Assembly: GCA_029379385.1 (NCBI GenBank)
Contig: CM055614.1
Coordinates: forward strand, 15,071,528 to 15,135,527
DNA length: 64,000 bases
Source: Quillaja saponaria
Taxonomy: Eukaryota; Streptophyta; Magnoliopsida; Fabales; Quillajaceae
Direction of reading: 5' to 3'
Under the pieces are notes generated by a model. The model was given only the letters and a program-made list of their open reading frames with translations, searched no databases and was not told where the DNA came from. A program made the translations under genes and the position numbers. Positions within the stretch are counted from its first letter, which is position 1; each line of letters opens with the position of its first letter. Below are positions 25,380-37,649 of this stretch, piece after piece.

Positions 25380-27230
25380 ATCTAAGGCACCAAGTCACCT
25401 CTCCTAACTACGACATTGACTAGCCTATGTTGAATATGTCCAAACCACTGCAAACGGCTCTCTCTCATTTTATCTTCAATATGTGCAACCTCCACCTTCC
25501 TATATATTTGCTCAATTTGTATTCTTTCTTTTCTTGTATGTCCTATCATCCCTCTTATACGAGTGTTATTTCTTAATTACCCAACATTCAGAACCAAACA
25601 ACATAGCTAGTCTCATAACTGTCCTATATAATTTTTACTTCAACGTATTCAAGATTTTGGGATCAAATAAGACTCCTGTGACACTTCACCACTTCATCCA
25701 ACCTTCCTTAATCTTATGGCTAACATCATGCTCAATTGATTAACCTTTTTATAAGAAAAAACATAAGTACTAAAAGACTTCCTACTTCAAGATTAGTTGA
25801 GTATCCTCTAGTCTAACTAAAGTTACACTCCATGTACTTGGTTTTTGCCTAACTTAACCTAAAACATTTATAATCTAACGTGTCCCTTCTATAATTATAA
25901 CTTACAATTTGGACTTGCTAAATGATGTCATCATCGAAGAGCATATACTATGGAACCTTATCCTGATGAAGGACGTAAGGATGTCCCTTAAAGAAGTCCT
26001 ATTGTAATTAGGAACTTTCCGATTATATCATCTATTTTCCATACATTAGTCATTACTCTCTCATACATAACCTTAATCACTTTTACATACTTAACCGGTG
26101 CTTTTTTCTTCTCAAGAGCCCACCATAAGACTCTCCTCAACACCTTATCATATGCTTTTTATAAATCAATAAAGATCATTTGGAGATCATTTTTCTTCTC
26201 TCTATATTTCTTCATTAATCGCCTAAGTAAGAAAATAGCCTCCATCATAGATCTTCCGGCATGAATCCAAATTGATTCTCATAAACTATGGTCTCCTTTT
26301 TAAGCTTACACTTAATCACTCTCTCTTAAATTTTCATTGTATGACTCATAAGTTTTATGCCCTGATAATTATTACAACTTGGTATATCCTTTTTACTTTC
26401 TAAGTCTATACTTACTCAATATACTCTTCCTCTACTCATTGAGTATTTTTTTGGTCACTAGAATCCTATTTAAAATATTTGTGAGCCAAGTTACTACAAC
26501 ATCACCAAAGAATCACCAACCCTCTTATCGAGCTTCTATCTAGTCCTATTGCCTTGCCACCTTTCATATTTCACATAGCTTCCTTAACCTCTGTGCTCAC
26601 TCTACCTTAGAAATCTATGATTCGTATCACGAAAGAGTCATCTAGGTCTCCTATAATATTGTTTGAATCTCCTATAATATAGGTTCACAATCTCTCCTTG
26701 ATCTCATTTTCCTTAACCAAAACTCTTTTGTCTCTCCTTCTTAATGTGAGTCAAATCTCTAGTTCTTTTCTCCCTCTTTGTTAAACAAGCCTCTAGATGT
26801 CATTCTCCTCATCTTTTGTCCCCAACTTTTTGGTAAAGTCCTTCACAAGCGAGCTTCCCTATCCGCTTTCCTAACTTTTTTTCTAGCTTGTCTAAAAAGA
26901 TCATAATTAACCTCATTTCTGCACTCATGTAATCTTTTATAACACTCTTTTTTATTCTTGATAGCTCTTTGTATGTTCTCATTCCACCACGTGTCTCCTT
27001 AGTGATCCATTTCCCTAACTTTCTCCTAACAACTCTTGAGTCGTATTCCTAGTATGGCTCGTAATCATATCCCAAACCTTATTAGTCTAGCCTTCTACAA
27101 TCCACGAGTCACCTTATAGCATCTTTTCCTTAAAAAGATTCATTTTTTTCTCATTCAAATTTCACCATCTAATTCTATTACACCTATGCTTTCTCTTCCA
27201 TCGCCTAACAAACTTCTATGACCACTAATT
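25380..27230 (-). mobile_element. RTE-type LINE relic
   Basis: On the minus strand the piece at 25410-25470 reads DKMRESRLQWFGHIQHR, the C-terminal 'RLRWFGHVxRR' motif of plant RTE-clade LINEs. Further upstream, 26380-26050 reads NYQGIKLMSHTMKI (canonical 'NYRGIKLMSHTMKLWE') and ENQFGFMPE, with the catalytic block visible as a frame-shifted MIFIDLxKAYD-like text. The segment up to 27230 shows the linker region. It is heavily broken and 5'-truncated; no endonuclease is seen. Confidence 0.75.
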
Positions 27231-28240
27231 TATGTTGTGTTACTAAACACTCTTTTCTTAAAGAATACAATGTATTAGCTAAAATCCAAAAGATGTTCAT
27301 CAAATCCAATTCTTTCAAACACAAATATTAATATTAAACATCAATACAATTAACGAAAATAGAAATTCAACGTCTAAACACAAATCCATAAATTGAATCA
27401 TACAATTTCATTTTAATTTTAGATCCACAATTCTCAATTTTTACTCACGCACCTAAACTTAATTTTTACTATCAACCTCTAAACTAATTTAAAAATTAAT
27501 ACTACAATAACTAAAGCACAAATTAAAAAATAAAATTAAAAAATTAAAAAATTAAAAAAAATTAAAAAAGATTACAAATACATTGATGGAAGAGAGCAAT
27601 GAGACTTTGGAAGGATGGCTGGCTAGAGCACACTTCATAGTTGGCCTTCACCGAAGCTTCAGAGGCCCGCAGTGGCTGCAAATGTGAGGTGGGGCCTATT
27701 TGGGACGAGTTGTGGCTAAAGGGAGATGAGAGATGGGAGAAGGAAAAGAGAAGAGAGTGGATGACTAGGGGAGCAGTTAGCTAGAGCGGAGGATGCCAAC
27801 GGCATTGAATCTGGGCAATATGGCCAAATTTGGTGTGGTGTGGGGTGGGCTGGGATGGGGTGGAAGGAATAGGAGACAGAGATTGTGGGTTCATGGGTTC
27901 GCAACAAGAGGAGGGTCGGGATAATATCGATGGTTTGCGATGGACTAAGTTTCGTTGCAAGAATGTCATGTTTCAGTTAGTGACGAAACTGTCTGCCGCA
28001 ATATGTTACTAATATGTCACTAAATATACCCGCCAATTATTGCACGTATTCTCATTTTGACTCCAAAATAGCAACGGAAACGTTCAGTCACAAAATTGTA
28101 ACTTTCCAATAATGTTTATAATTTACAATTAACTTGGCGTCTGATTCCAAAATCAATAATAAATGCACAGTAAAATTGGTAAGGAGCATTCGACTATTTC
28201 TTAGCTCAAGTTTTAAGTTTTTATTAGGTAATTAAAAAAT
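27231..28240. other. Unassigned stretch with a GC-richer island at 27590-28010
   Basis: The island is G/C-rich compared with its surroundings and holds several short overlapping frames on both strands. Their products are low-complexity Pro/His/Ser or Gly/Trp text with no family match. To its right are TAGTGACGAAAC and GTCACTAAAT words that could be subterminal parts of a DNA transposon, but no ends could be paired. Confidence 0.4.
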
Positions 28241-28241
28241 T

Positions 28242-28625
28242 AGGTTAAACTACTGTTTTAGTCTTTCAAGATTATTTCAATTTTTAATTTAGTCCTCAAG
28301 AATATTTTCAATCAATTTCATCTTCAAAAATTCAAAATTTTTCAATCTAGTTATTTTCTCTCATTCTCATATTATACATAAATAAAATAATTTTACATAA
28401 TCTAATAATAAAATAATCAAAAACAATTTGTAAAATATAAAAATAGCTTATATATATTATTATTTTTATGTCAAGTGTGATTATTTCGTTAATTCATAAC
28501 ATGTATCGAAAAAAATAAAACTTTATTAAAAAGAATCTTGAAAAATAAAATTGACTAAAAAATTCTTAGAGGACTGAACTGAAAACTAATATAATTTTTA
28601 AAGACCAAAACAATAAATAAACCTA
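28242..28625. mobile_element. Foldback/MITE-like element with ~60-bp imperfect inverted ends
   Basis: The left end AGGTTAAACTACTGTTTTAG pairs with the reverse complement of the right end, AGGTTTATTTATTGTTTTGG. The similarity continues through TTCAATTTTTAATTTAGTCC versus a ...TTCAGTTCAGTCC counterpart. The interior is AT-rich and non-coding. Flanks AAAAAATT and AAAAAGTT may be a degenerate target duplication. The superfamily is not determined. Confidence 0.65.
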
Positions 28626-29352
28626 AAAAGTTTCTTATGTTTAGGAGATGGGCAATTGAATTTTAAATACTGAAATTGATATGTACCATATTTTTCAATG
28701 AAGAAAGCGAAATTTCTACCTATTAATTATGAGTAATAGCACGAGTTTCTTCTCAGTGCAATACTTACTTTTAACAAACAAGTAGATTTTATTCCTTGTG
28801 TCTCAACGACCCTTAATTCAAGTGATACTTGTAGAATAAGACTTGTTAATGTTCATCTTTCTTAAAACTTTCTCTAGCACATATAAATTGACGTGACTGT
28901 CGCTCGTATTACAGGGAACTTGGATACATATAGCGTCAAGAAATCTTAATTCTCAACCAAAAAGAATAGCCCTCCAATTATTACTTAATTTAATAATATA
29001 AACAATGGCGTACTTCAATCAATGTCCTATACCTAGATTCACCAATCCAATAGAAAAGGATTGTGAAGGGGACTCATCAAAAACTCGTGAGCTATGGCTT
29101 CGGTTCTTAATCCCCATTAAAAACATTTAACCAGAAATGATCATATCCCTCTGGAAAATCTTGATCAACTTGAGACAAGTTTTGCATAAATTTGTCAGGT
29201 AGACAAATTGCAACAATTAGGCTTTTATATATAGCACGTTTTAGTTATCTAATAGCTAATTTCATTTTTCATGTTTGTTATATTTGTGATGGGAGTACCC
29301 AAAAAAAAAAGAAGCTTTTTCAACCATTTCCCCGTCAGATCGCAGAAATGAT
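28626..29352. other. 3' flank of the reductase gene
   Basis: The part next to 29353 must hold the 3' untranslated region of the minus-strand gene. I could not fix a polyadenylation site. No other gene is seen. Confidence 0.5.
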
Positions 29353-32300
29353 TCATTTTAAGGTTGCTTCTAGTAGTTCATCCCACGTAGTTAACTTTTC
29401 CCTGGGTTTGTTTCTCAAACTCCCAAGCTTCTTCTCTTCAGAGTCTATATTTTCCCAACCAATGAATGGAACAACTCTGACATTTCTGTTATATAAAAGC
29501 TGGAGAAGACCCTCTGTACCTGGCTTTGGCAAGCTAGATGATGTGGTAAACACTCCCTGCTCAAGGTCTTCAGAAATGCTCGCAACCTGCCATGTTAAAT
29601 GTCAGTGGAGCCAGTATTCAAACACTATCTTTCAGCACTTTTCTTTTTCTTATTTTGTCTTCATGAATAGCTATATAATTTGAATTTTGAATTTCAGTGC
29701 ATCACTGAAGGATGGTTCAAACATAAGCACAATATAAACATTTTTCATCTAGCATGAAAGGATCTCTGATGGTAGACTGCGATTAGAACTCAATGGTTGG
29801 AGACATGACTATAATTTATTCATGTCGAATCCAACTAAGTATCTAATATTCAGAGACTTTCAACTCTCAGCTTTATGATTTCCTAAATTATGATTCAATG
29901 AAAGTTCACCAAACATCTCAAAGACCACCTAGTTACTAATGTTTTCTTTTAGTTTGACCTTCAGTACCATCTCTATCCCATTTCAGTCTAACTATCCTAG
30001 GAATATGAAAAGGCATGAGACAACTTACTGTTTCTTCAGCACAATACAGGTTTGTGGCAATAATTCCAGTTGGCCCTCTCTTCAACCAACCACAAACGTA
30101 CAAACCCTCCTCATATAGTGTAGGATCTCCTGACGCATCACTTAGAACACGGCCTCTGATGTTCAGGACAACACCTGGAAAAATCAACCATATGCATAAG
30201 CATAGATACTATGACACATTTACATACAAAGGTTAGACAATTTCTAGCCAATGGCTGTGAAGGATACAGATATTATTAGTATCTGATATATTTTTTTCAA
30301 GGGAGAGTGATGTGAATGAGACCCTCAAAAGTGCAGATAATCTATGAAAGGGTCAGGATTGACTGAAGTCATTTAATTCCTAATCTACATGCTTCTTTGT
30401 TTTCTGCTTCCAAAGCAGTTATTAGTTCTCAAAACCAGTCAAAACAGGTAATAAAGAGGGAGCTTTGTTGACTGATGAACTTCGATCACAATCTAAATTT
30501 TTGTGTTAAAAGGATATAAAAGACAGTGATGTTTCTCCAGCTGATTCTTCTTTTGCGAATTTAGACCCTGAAGGATTAGATGGTTCTCTTCTTATTAAAG
30601 ATTATTGATAATAACAATCTTCAAGAATGTTCCAGCACAAGTTGATGGGGAGAATTTAAGTTCTTACTCCTGGCAGTGGTATTCTTCCCAGCCCTCAGCA
30701 TGACATTTTATCTTTACATCTTCAAGGGGGTGTAATGGACAACAGGATCTTCAATAACTTTTGAATTTGATAGGCCTAAAATTCGTGAGTCCTTCTAGTT
30801 AAGAGGTTTTTAAAACAAAAGATATATTAGAGCTTTCTGATCAAGAGGTTGAGGTAACCTTTTCTTCAATTCCTCTGCATAGAAAGGTCACAAAAGTTGA
30901 AAGCGGATTGCAGCAGTTACAGTCATCTATTAATTATAGATGTTAAATAAAATAGAATAAGAAAAGGATTGTGGCCTTGATTGATATCTCAAAGCCTACA
31001 CCCATAAGCTTTATTTATAGTAAATAATAAAACATAGACTTCCACATCTAAACAATGTGGGATTACACAATATAATAATATATTATATTCCTAATAATAG
31101 AGTCAAAGATCGTCGAGGCAATCCAAATCAGTAAGCTCTTTTAAGTTGCTTTCTGAATGGGTTATGAATTTCCCAATTAGTAAAGCAGTGCGATGATGCA
31201 TGGGATATAAAGCTCTAACGAGAGTCGACTACACTTTTAACTGATGCTTTTGGTTGGAGTATACCATTCAATATTATCTGAGTCAGCGAATATGGTTACA
31301 GAGCTTTTATTTCTTTGAGGATTTCAGGAGTATTTCTTCTCAACTGTATTCCTTTCATTCTTTACTAATACTTATTTTTGTATAAAAATACTGTATTAAG
31401 AAACTCTTCAGGAACAGAGTCAAACAGGATAACATGTTATGCATACCAGAAAAAGTAATTCACATCAACTTAAAATAAATAATTTGTACCTTCAAATTTA
31501 TAAAATGTCAAAAAACTCATTCTAAAGAAAAGCATATTTGCAAGGTCTAGAAAGAGGAGTCTTGACTTAGCATTCATAAAGCTTTGCTAGAGAAAAATTA
31601 CTGTAAAAAAATTAACATATAAGAGCATGCAAATAGTTAAACTGCGCTAATGTACCTTTCTGATGATCGAAGGGTAAGCCATGAACGGGTACAGATTTGT
31701 AACCAATGCTTTTCAATACCATCCTACAAAAAATGAGAATATTTCATTCCACTCAAATTTGGTGTTATACAAAAGTGAAAGAAGATATGGATATAAACTG
31801 GTAGCCCATTCACACAATTATAGCTTATTTTAGTTTACACCAAGGGTAATCCTAAAATGAAGCATTTCAGATTATTTGTTTTATGTAAAGTGGTAGCAAC
31901 ATTTCTGATACAGTACGAATATTAAAAATAATAATTACAATTAGAATGCTCATCCAGAAAAAGAACTAGCTTTTTAATAATAGGAAATAATGAAAGTAGT
32001 TAAGAGCTTCAGTTGCAAAAGAGTTACCCGCATCTTAGGTCTTCAAATTGACCAGTGCCAACAGCAATCTGTCTTCCGGGGCCAACACCTACAAAATGAA
32101 TTTGAAATTATCAATAAAGAAAGTAATTAGTGGCACAAGCACAATTACTTATTAAATGCTATCTCAAAATGTTTGTACAGCATCAGAAAATGTTCCATTT
32201 TCCCAGCATCAGCACTAGCCTAGCAGGACTTCAGAACTATAGATTAAAGAAATTAGTAGTTCGATCTAAATCAAAACCATAACTGACTTTAATTCTTGAA

Positions 32301-35300
32301 AATTTTGATGATACCCTGATGCAAAAGAAAACTCAAAACAAACATTAAATAAAAATCTATTATAAGAGAAAAATTACTTTTGAGAACTGTCTTCTCAAAG
32401 TTTATGCCAGAAACACAGCCACTTTTATCATCTGATTCTAGGAAGCAGTCAGGTTTTCTGAAGAAAACAAAATGGAGTTCACGTTGACCTGAACCAGCAT
32501 TTGAAGGTGTTATTGTGGTTGCCTTCGAGAGCAACTCATAAACTCTCCTCTGTATTCGATTATTCTTCATCTCTTCCTTTCCCAACCAACACCAAGAAGG
32601 CACACAGATAACATCAATAAAAATGAATCTACCAAAAACAACAAAAAGTATAAAGTACAATAAAATAAAAAAAGAACAAGTAAAACTTTTAGTGTTCATA
32701 CACGTCAGATAGGGATATACTGTACGAACAGGGAGAAAAGAAGACATCAATTTTCATATAGTTTAGATAAGACAATATGTTGCAGGATTGTCATGAAAAT
32801 TATTAACAAAAAATATTGAGATGAAGCATACAAGATAACTGTCATACCTCATCTGCCATGGTTTTATGTAAATCAGATGCCTGGATGTGAACATCTACAT
32901 GACTGATACCTGCAACAAGATGCCAATGCTTCTCATCTTATTTTCACACACAAAGATGAGTTCTTTTAAAAATGGCAAAAATTTCTTCAGATAATGTTAT
33001 GAAACAAAATATTCATGAAAAAAATGCACAGACAAATATTACTAGTATTTAGAGGCACCAACTAATTGGAAAGGAAAACCAAGAACCATTAATCCAAATC
33101 CAAACTGATTATGATCATATTACGTTTTTCCAGTTCACAATCAACCTCTTAAACTCCAAGCAAATGAGATCAAACATGAAACATATATATTCAATCTGCG
33201 AATGACTTCAAGCAGATTAGATCTGGACTGATAAATTACAAAATAACTGTATAAGATGGCATCATAGTTAAACCTAAATAATGGAAATCTATCATACTTA
33301 TATTTCTTGTTAAAGACTGTACTCTGCATGTATCATCAGAGTTTAGACTTGAAAATGACTAAAACGCACAAACCCTAGCTAATGACAGCCCTATGGACCT
33401 CAATAGTCAAACAGTCCAAATAACTATGCCATGTCAATAGAACCATGGGATATTAAGGCCAAATTGGCGCATATTTGCTTATTCCTATAAACCACGGAAG
33501 ATTCAAAAAACGAAGAGCAAAGAAATAAAAGACAGAGGAGGGATTCAAACATTCACAGAATTAGACAATGAACTGGTTAGGACATGACTCGATCTATTGA
33601 TATTCAAAAAAAAAAAAGGTAATCGCAAACTAAAAATCCCCCAAGTTGTACAAATCTATCATGGGGAGTGGGTCAAGTACTGATGCGCTTCCTTCTACAA
33701 TTTGTTAATAGTTCCACAGCATAACATCAAAATAGAAACGTGAGAATATTCATTAGAAGGGCAAAGGGTTACAGTTTCTATCTCTTAACACTAAATGCTT
33801 GAATCGGAGGAATAATATCCTCGGAATCTTATATTTCCTGAATCTGACAGCTTTTTCCTCATGTTTCCACACTAATTAGTGTTTTTGTGGCCCTTTTTTA
33901 TCCATACATAAGACTGTACAGGTTATGTGATCCAACAGACCTTTGAAAATGAAGAGATTATATCTCAGAGGGGTGGGTGGGTTTGGTGCAGGAATTTGAG
34001 AAGTCTTGCAATCTGGCAAAGGAGAGGAAGAAGAGGTCGGTAGCTTCATATCTCGGGAATGGAAGAGAAAAGGTAAAAAGGGAGGTAGGACCAGATAAAA
34101 GGATGTAAACTGGAAAGAGAGAGATAAACAATAAATGAGATTTTTGGAGGTTAAAGGAGGGTATAGCTCATAGTTGTTTAAAAGACGATAGATTAGACTT
34201 GACATCTTAACTTTGGTATTTGTTTTGACATATAGAGAGTATTCCTCCATTCAGTGGAACACTGAAATGTGTTTGGTTCAAGTTCACAGTGAATTTCGTA
34301 ACCATTTAAGACAATTTTGGTTCTTTTTGGGTTGGTTCAGTAGATGTATACTACAGTTATAGACCTTTATGACATGAAATCTACTAGAAGTAACTGTTCC
34401 ATTTTCTTGTACATGGATATTTTATCAAAAATATTCATCAGTAGCCAAGTTTTTTGTCTAGATCAATTAAGTGAAATCTGAAAATTTTGATAATGTAATC
34501 AGTGAAAGTAGCATGAAAATGCTATCAATAGTTCATATAAATAGGAATCTCAATCAGGACACATCAAAAAAGAAAAGAAAACACAGCCTGTATTAGAGAC
34601 CAGGTACTTTACTAGTTAACATGATTTTGGCTGAGTAATTTTAAAGTTACCAAGAACTTCGCGTAGCTCTTTAGCAGTACAAGCGGATTGAGCAGGACCA
34701 CGTCTTCCAACCAAATAAACCTTCCTGCAATTATGATTATATTACAAATATAGTACAATAAAAATAGAAATAATATTATTTTGCTGCTTCTGAAGTTAAG
34801 AGTAAAAACCTGATAGTACTCTTCTCCAAAGCAGCCAAAGCATGTTCTGCAATATCTGTTGTCGCTAACTCCTTCGTTGGCCGTAAAAGTATACGTGCAG
34901 CATCTAGAGCCACATTTCCCTGAGAGTGAACAACATAACAGCATACATTCTGAATCCATTTGAAAAGCTTACACTGCATATTTCAGTAGGGCTCTAGCTC
35001 GGGAGCTAGCTCGCAAGATGCTCGGGAGCTAGCTCGTTAAGGGCTCGGCTTGAGCTCAACTATGTTACTAAACGATCCGATCTTGAGCTTTACTTTGAAC
35101 TCGTTTAGTAAAACAAACCGAGCTCAATTTTTCCAAAACTTGACTTGTAAGCTCATGAGCAGGCTCGTTTAGTATTATTTAATAAATTTTTTATTACTTA
35201 TATATAAATTTATATATATACAAAATTTAACATAAGTTGTAACTTAGTTTGATGATAAGTTATGTAAAAAGTTACTAAGTAGGTCATGGGTTCAACTCTT

Positions 35301-35908
35301 TTTAACTACAAAATCTTTTTAGAATTTTCAAAAAACATTCAAGAGCCTTTAATGAGCCAAGCTTGAGCTTGGAGTTAGACTTGTGAGCCCTTAACGAGCT
35401 TAGGCTTGTGAGCCCTTAACAAACACGAGCTGAGCTTGAGCTTATCCAAAACTTGACGAGCCGAGCAAAGCTTTGCAAAGCTCGGCTCAAGCTTGGCTTG
35501 TTGCCACCCCTATATTTCATAAACTACTATGCTCAAATATTCTTTTCTCCCCAAACATTTTGATCTGCTATAACAAGACGTGATCATCTTGCTCCTAGAA
35601 GTCCATAATGTTTCAACTTTCAAAGTACCTGACCAAGAATTACAGCAGTATCTGTGCTTTTTAGATCAGGATCAAGGTTCTTGCAATCTGGGTGCCCATT
35701 ATACCACCAAACAAATTCTCTAGCTGAGTGTATCCCTGTCAAATTCTGAGAAGAAAACAAATAAATACAACAAAAATTGATGAGTGAAAAATAATTTTCT
35801 AACAAAATCATCACAAGTTAAAAATGCATACACTTTTAATTCTGCCCAAGTTATCATGAAATACAAAGCATGACATAAGCAATTATATCCAAAAACACAA
35901 AAAATAGA

Positions 35909-35940
<32 letters not shown>

Positions 35941-36881
35941 AAAGACAAAAGAAAGGAAATTGAAAGAAAGACATACTTCTCCAGGGATACCAAGACTTCT
36001 GTCACTTTCAGCACCATAGGCAAGCACAACCTGCTTGAAAGCATTAATTATTGCTTAATAAGATGATAAAGCTGGGGATTATGATTATAAGATTGCTGGC
36101 AGCAATAAACCACATTGAGAGCTAGAATCTCACCACATGGTACAGATAGCGTAATTCAGAAAGAGAAATGGAAGATCCAAGCGTTACATTTCCAAAAAAT
36201 GAGCATCGATCGTGATGTGCAACTCTAGAAAATTGGTTGATCACAATCTGTTGCAAGTTTTTGGTGAATAAAGATAATTAGTTTTGGACATGAAACAGAA
36301 CATATTAAATAAAAATATTGACCATTTTCCTACCTACACAACCTTGAGATATTTAAGTAAACCATTATTTTTCTGTTTTTTTTTTTTTTTTTTTTTTTTT
36401 TTTTGTTCTCTTTGAATAGCTAACAATATTTTTGTGCAATTATGTCAATATACAGAAACTTGAAACACCATGAAGACCTGTTTCAACTAAAAGTCTAAAA
36501 CAAAAATTTAATGCAATAATTAACATAATGTTGGAGAAAGTCACCTTGGTCTCAGGGTGATCAGGTGCGACACCAGAGCGCACTAATCCAAAAGGTGTCG
36601 GCAACCGATCAATTATATCAACTTGTGCACCTTGATGCCGCTTCAAGATCTACTAATCCAATCAAAAAATTGATACAATTAACCATTCCGATATTTAAGT
36701 GCTGAGCGTATGTGCATTGCACACAGCAGCAGGCAGAATAGGAGTTTACCTTCTCAGCTGTGTAGAAACCAGCGGGACCACTTCCAACTATGCAAACGCA
36801 GAAAGGGTGAGAATAAACAGTTGAGAAGCTTCGACGAAGCCATTCCCTTGCTTGAAATATCGCCATTTTTCTGAAATTCAT
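29353..36881 (-). CDS. MFDR: NADPH:adrenodoxin (ferredoxin) oxidoreductase, mitochondrial; 13 coding exons
   Basis: A mitochondrial FAD flavoprotein that passes electrons from NADPH to mitochondrial ferredoxin (known plant roles include the biotin synthase electron chain). Coding exons, 5' to 3': 36881-36750, 36649-36545, 36247-36134, 36030-35977, 35745-35629, 34919-34810, 34724-34651, 32909-32848, 32576-32378, 32088-32028, 31723-31656, 30174-30029, 29586-29353. They total 1,476 nt: 491 codons plus TGA, all with GT-AG introns. The Arg-rich N-terminus ([19 protein letters not shown]) looks like a transit peptide. [16 protein letters not shown] is the FAD Rossmann motif, [14 protein letters not shown] the NADP motif, and [20 protein letters not shown] the conserved C-terminal flavin block. 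ATG 36881 follows an in-frame TAG; ATG 36866 is also possible. The exon 9 acceptor could be 32573 instead of 32576. Two introns carry mobile elements. Confidence 0.95.
30941..31096 (-). mobile_element. 156-bp solo LTR (TRIM-like or small copia LTR) in intron 11 of the reductase gene
   Basis: The plus strand starts TGTTAAATAAAATAGAATAA and ends ATTCCTAATA (canonical CA changed to TA). It is flanked by the perfect 5-bp direct repeat ATAGA (30936-30940 and 31097-31101). On the minus strand it carries CACATTGTTTAGATGTGG, TATAAATAAAGC and a TTTAACA end, a typical compact LTR promoter layout. It is transcribed in the same sense as the host gene. Confidence 0.8.
34987..35512. mobile_element. hAT-like non-autonomous element in intron 5 of the reductase gene
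   Basis: Starts TAGGGCTCTAGCTCGGGAGC; its right end read in reverse is TAGGGGTGGCAACAAGCC. The flanks are TATTTCAG (34979-34986) and TATTTCAT (35513-35520), an 8-bp target duplication with one mismatch, as for hAT elements. Both subterminal parts are packed with GAGCTCGGCTCGAGC-like words in both orientations; the middle is AT-rich. It has no coding capacity. Confidence 0.75.
35909..35932. repeat. Poly(A) tract in intron 4
   Basis: More than 20 A in a row, a poly(T) in the transcript sense, ahead of the exon 5 acceptor side. Confidence 0.9.
36370..36404. repeat. Poly(T) tract in intron 2
   Basis: About 35 T with no interruption (poly-A in the gene's sense). Length may vary between individuals or assemblies. 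Confidence 0.9.
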
Positions 36882-37260
36882 GAGCTAGGGTTTCAACTAT
36901 CGATTTTTTACTTTTCTGTTCTAGTCAGTGATTGTAAAAAGGTTCATCGAAACTTTTAGGTGTTTAACAGTCTGCTTAGCATAGCAGTATAGATGTATCG
37001 CCCAAAAAATGGCATTGACAGTTTGATACAGTATCGCACTTGATCAGACGATGGAGGTTGCAAAAGAAAGTTAAACGTAGAGAACAACCTGATTAATGGC
37101 ATTGAACGTAAATCGCCGAAACGGAGATAATTCCAGAAGGCAGAGAACAATCTGATTAACGTGCGTTCAATGGGGACAGAGCTTTTGTGTAGAAAAAGGT
37201 GAAGAAGCTCAGCAGTCGGTATGTTTTTCTTTTTCCCCAAATTGTTTGAAGCATGAAAGG
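36882..37260 (-). promoter_or_regulatory. 5' leader/promoter side of the reductase gene with short upstream ORFs
   Basis: Upstream of ATG 36881 on the minus strand are an 8-codon frame starting at 36946 and a 19-codon frame starting at 37015 (MPFFGRYIYT...), both closing before the main start. A near-duplicate of about 30 bp occurs at 37077-37107 and 37137-37172 (AGAGAACAA-CTGATTAA). The transcription start is not visible, so whether the upstream frames are in the mRNA is unknown. Confidence 0.4.
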
Positions 37261-37649
37261 TAAGAATTTAAACCAAGTTTATTTGAAATTTAAATTTTAT
37301 TTATCTTTATGTTAGATTTTATTATTATTTTACTGCCTCTCAAATAATATTTTTATCTTTAATATTATAAACACATTTTCAACTTAGATAAATCGATAAA
37401 AATTTATTAATATTTCATCTCATGCTCACTTAAATAACTTATTTTGTATATTGAATATCATTTAATCCCTCGTCTTTATAATTTTAGTCCAATGTCAATC
37501 TTAACAAAAATAATTAAGAGTAGTATGAGAAAAATAGTTAAACTATTTAAAGTAAAGGAACTCTATTTATTATCAAATAGAAGTATCCAAATTTGAGGAA
37601 TATGAGGGTAAATTTGGGGAATTATCCATTTTTTTTTTTTTTTATATTT
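37261..37649. other. AT-rich spacer
   Basis: No gene is seen. A poly(T) run near 37630 borders the gypsy relic. Confidence 0.5.

Noticed and set aside
27716..28012. Three overlapping short ORFs as genes
   Set aside because: Pro/His/Ser-rich and Gly/Trp-rich products arise from a GC-rich patch on both strands; none has a recognisable domain.
29192..29683. A plus-strand gene antisense to the last reductase exon
   Set aside because: The frame is the complement of a clear exon, with no family features and an arbitrary start.
32289..32750. A separate 153-residue gene on the minus strand
   Set aside because: Only the middle (32378-32576) is protein-like, and it is exon 9 of the reductase; the rest is intron read-through.
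34612..34959. A cysteine-rich small protein on the minus strand
   Set aside because: It overlaps reductase exons 6 and 7 in another frame; the Cys-rich text is a by-product of the true frame.
35513..35600. A further exon of the reductase next to the hAT-like element
   Set aside because: Exons 5 and 6 join in phase to give the intact NADP motif, leaving no room for extra coding sequence.
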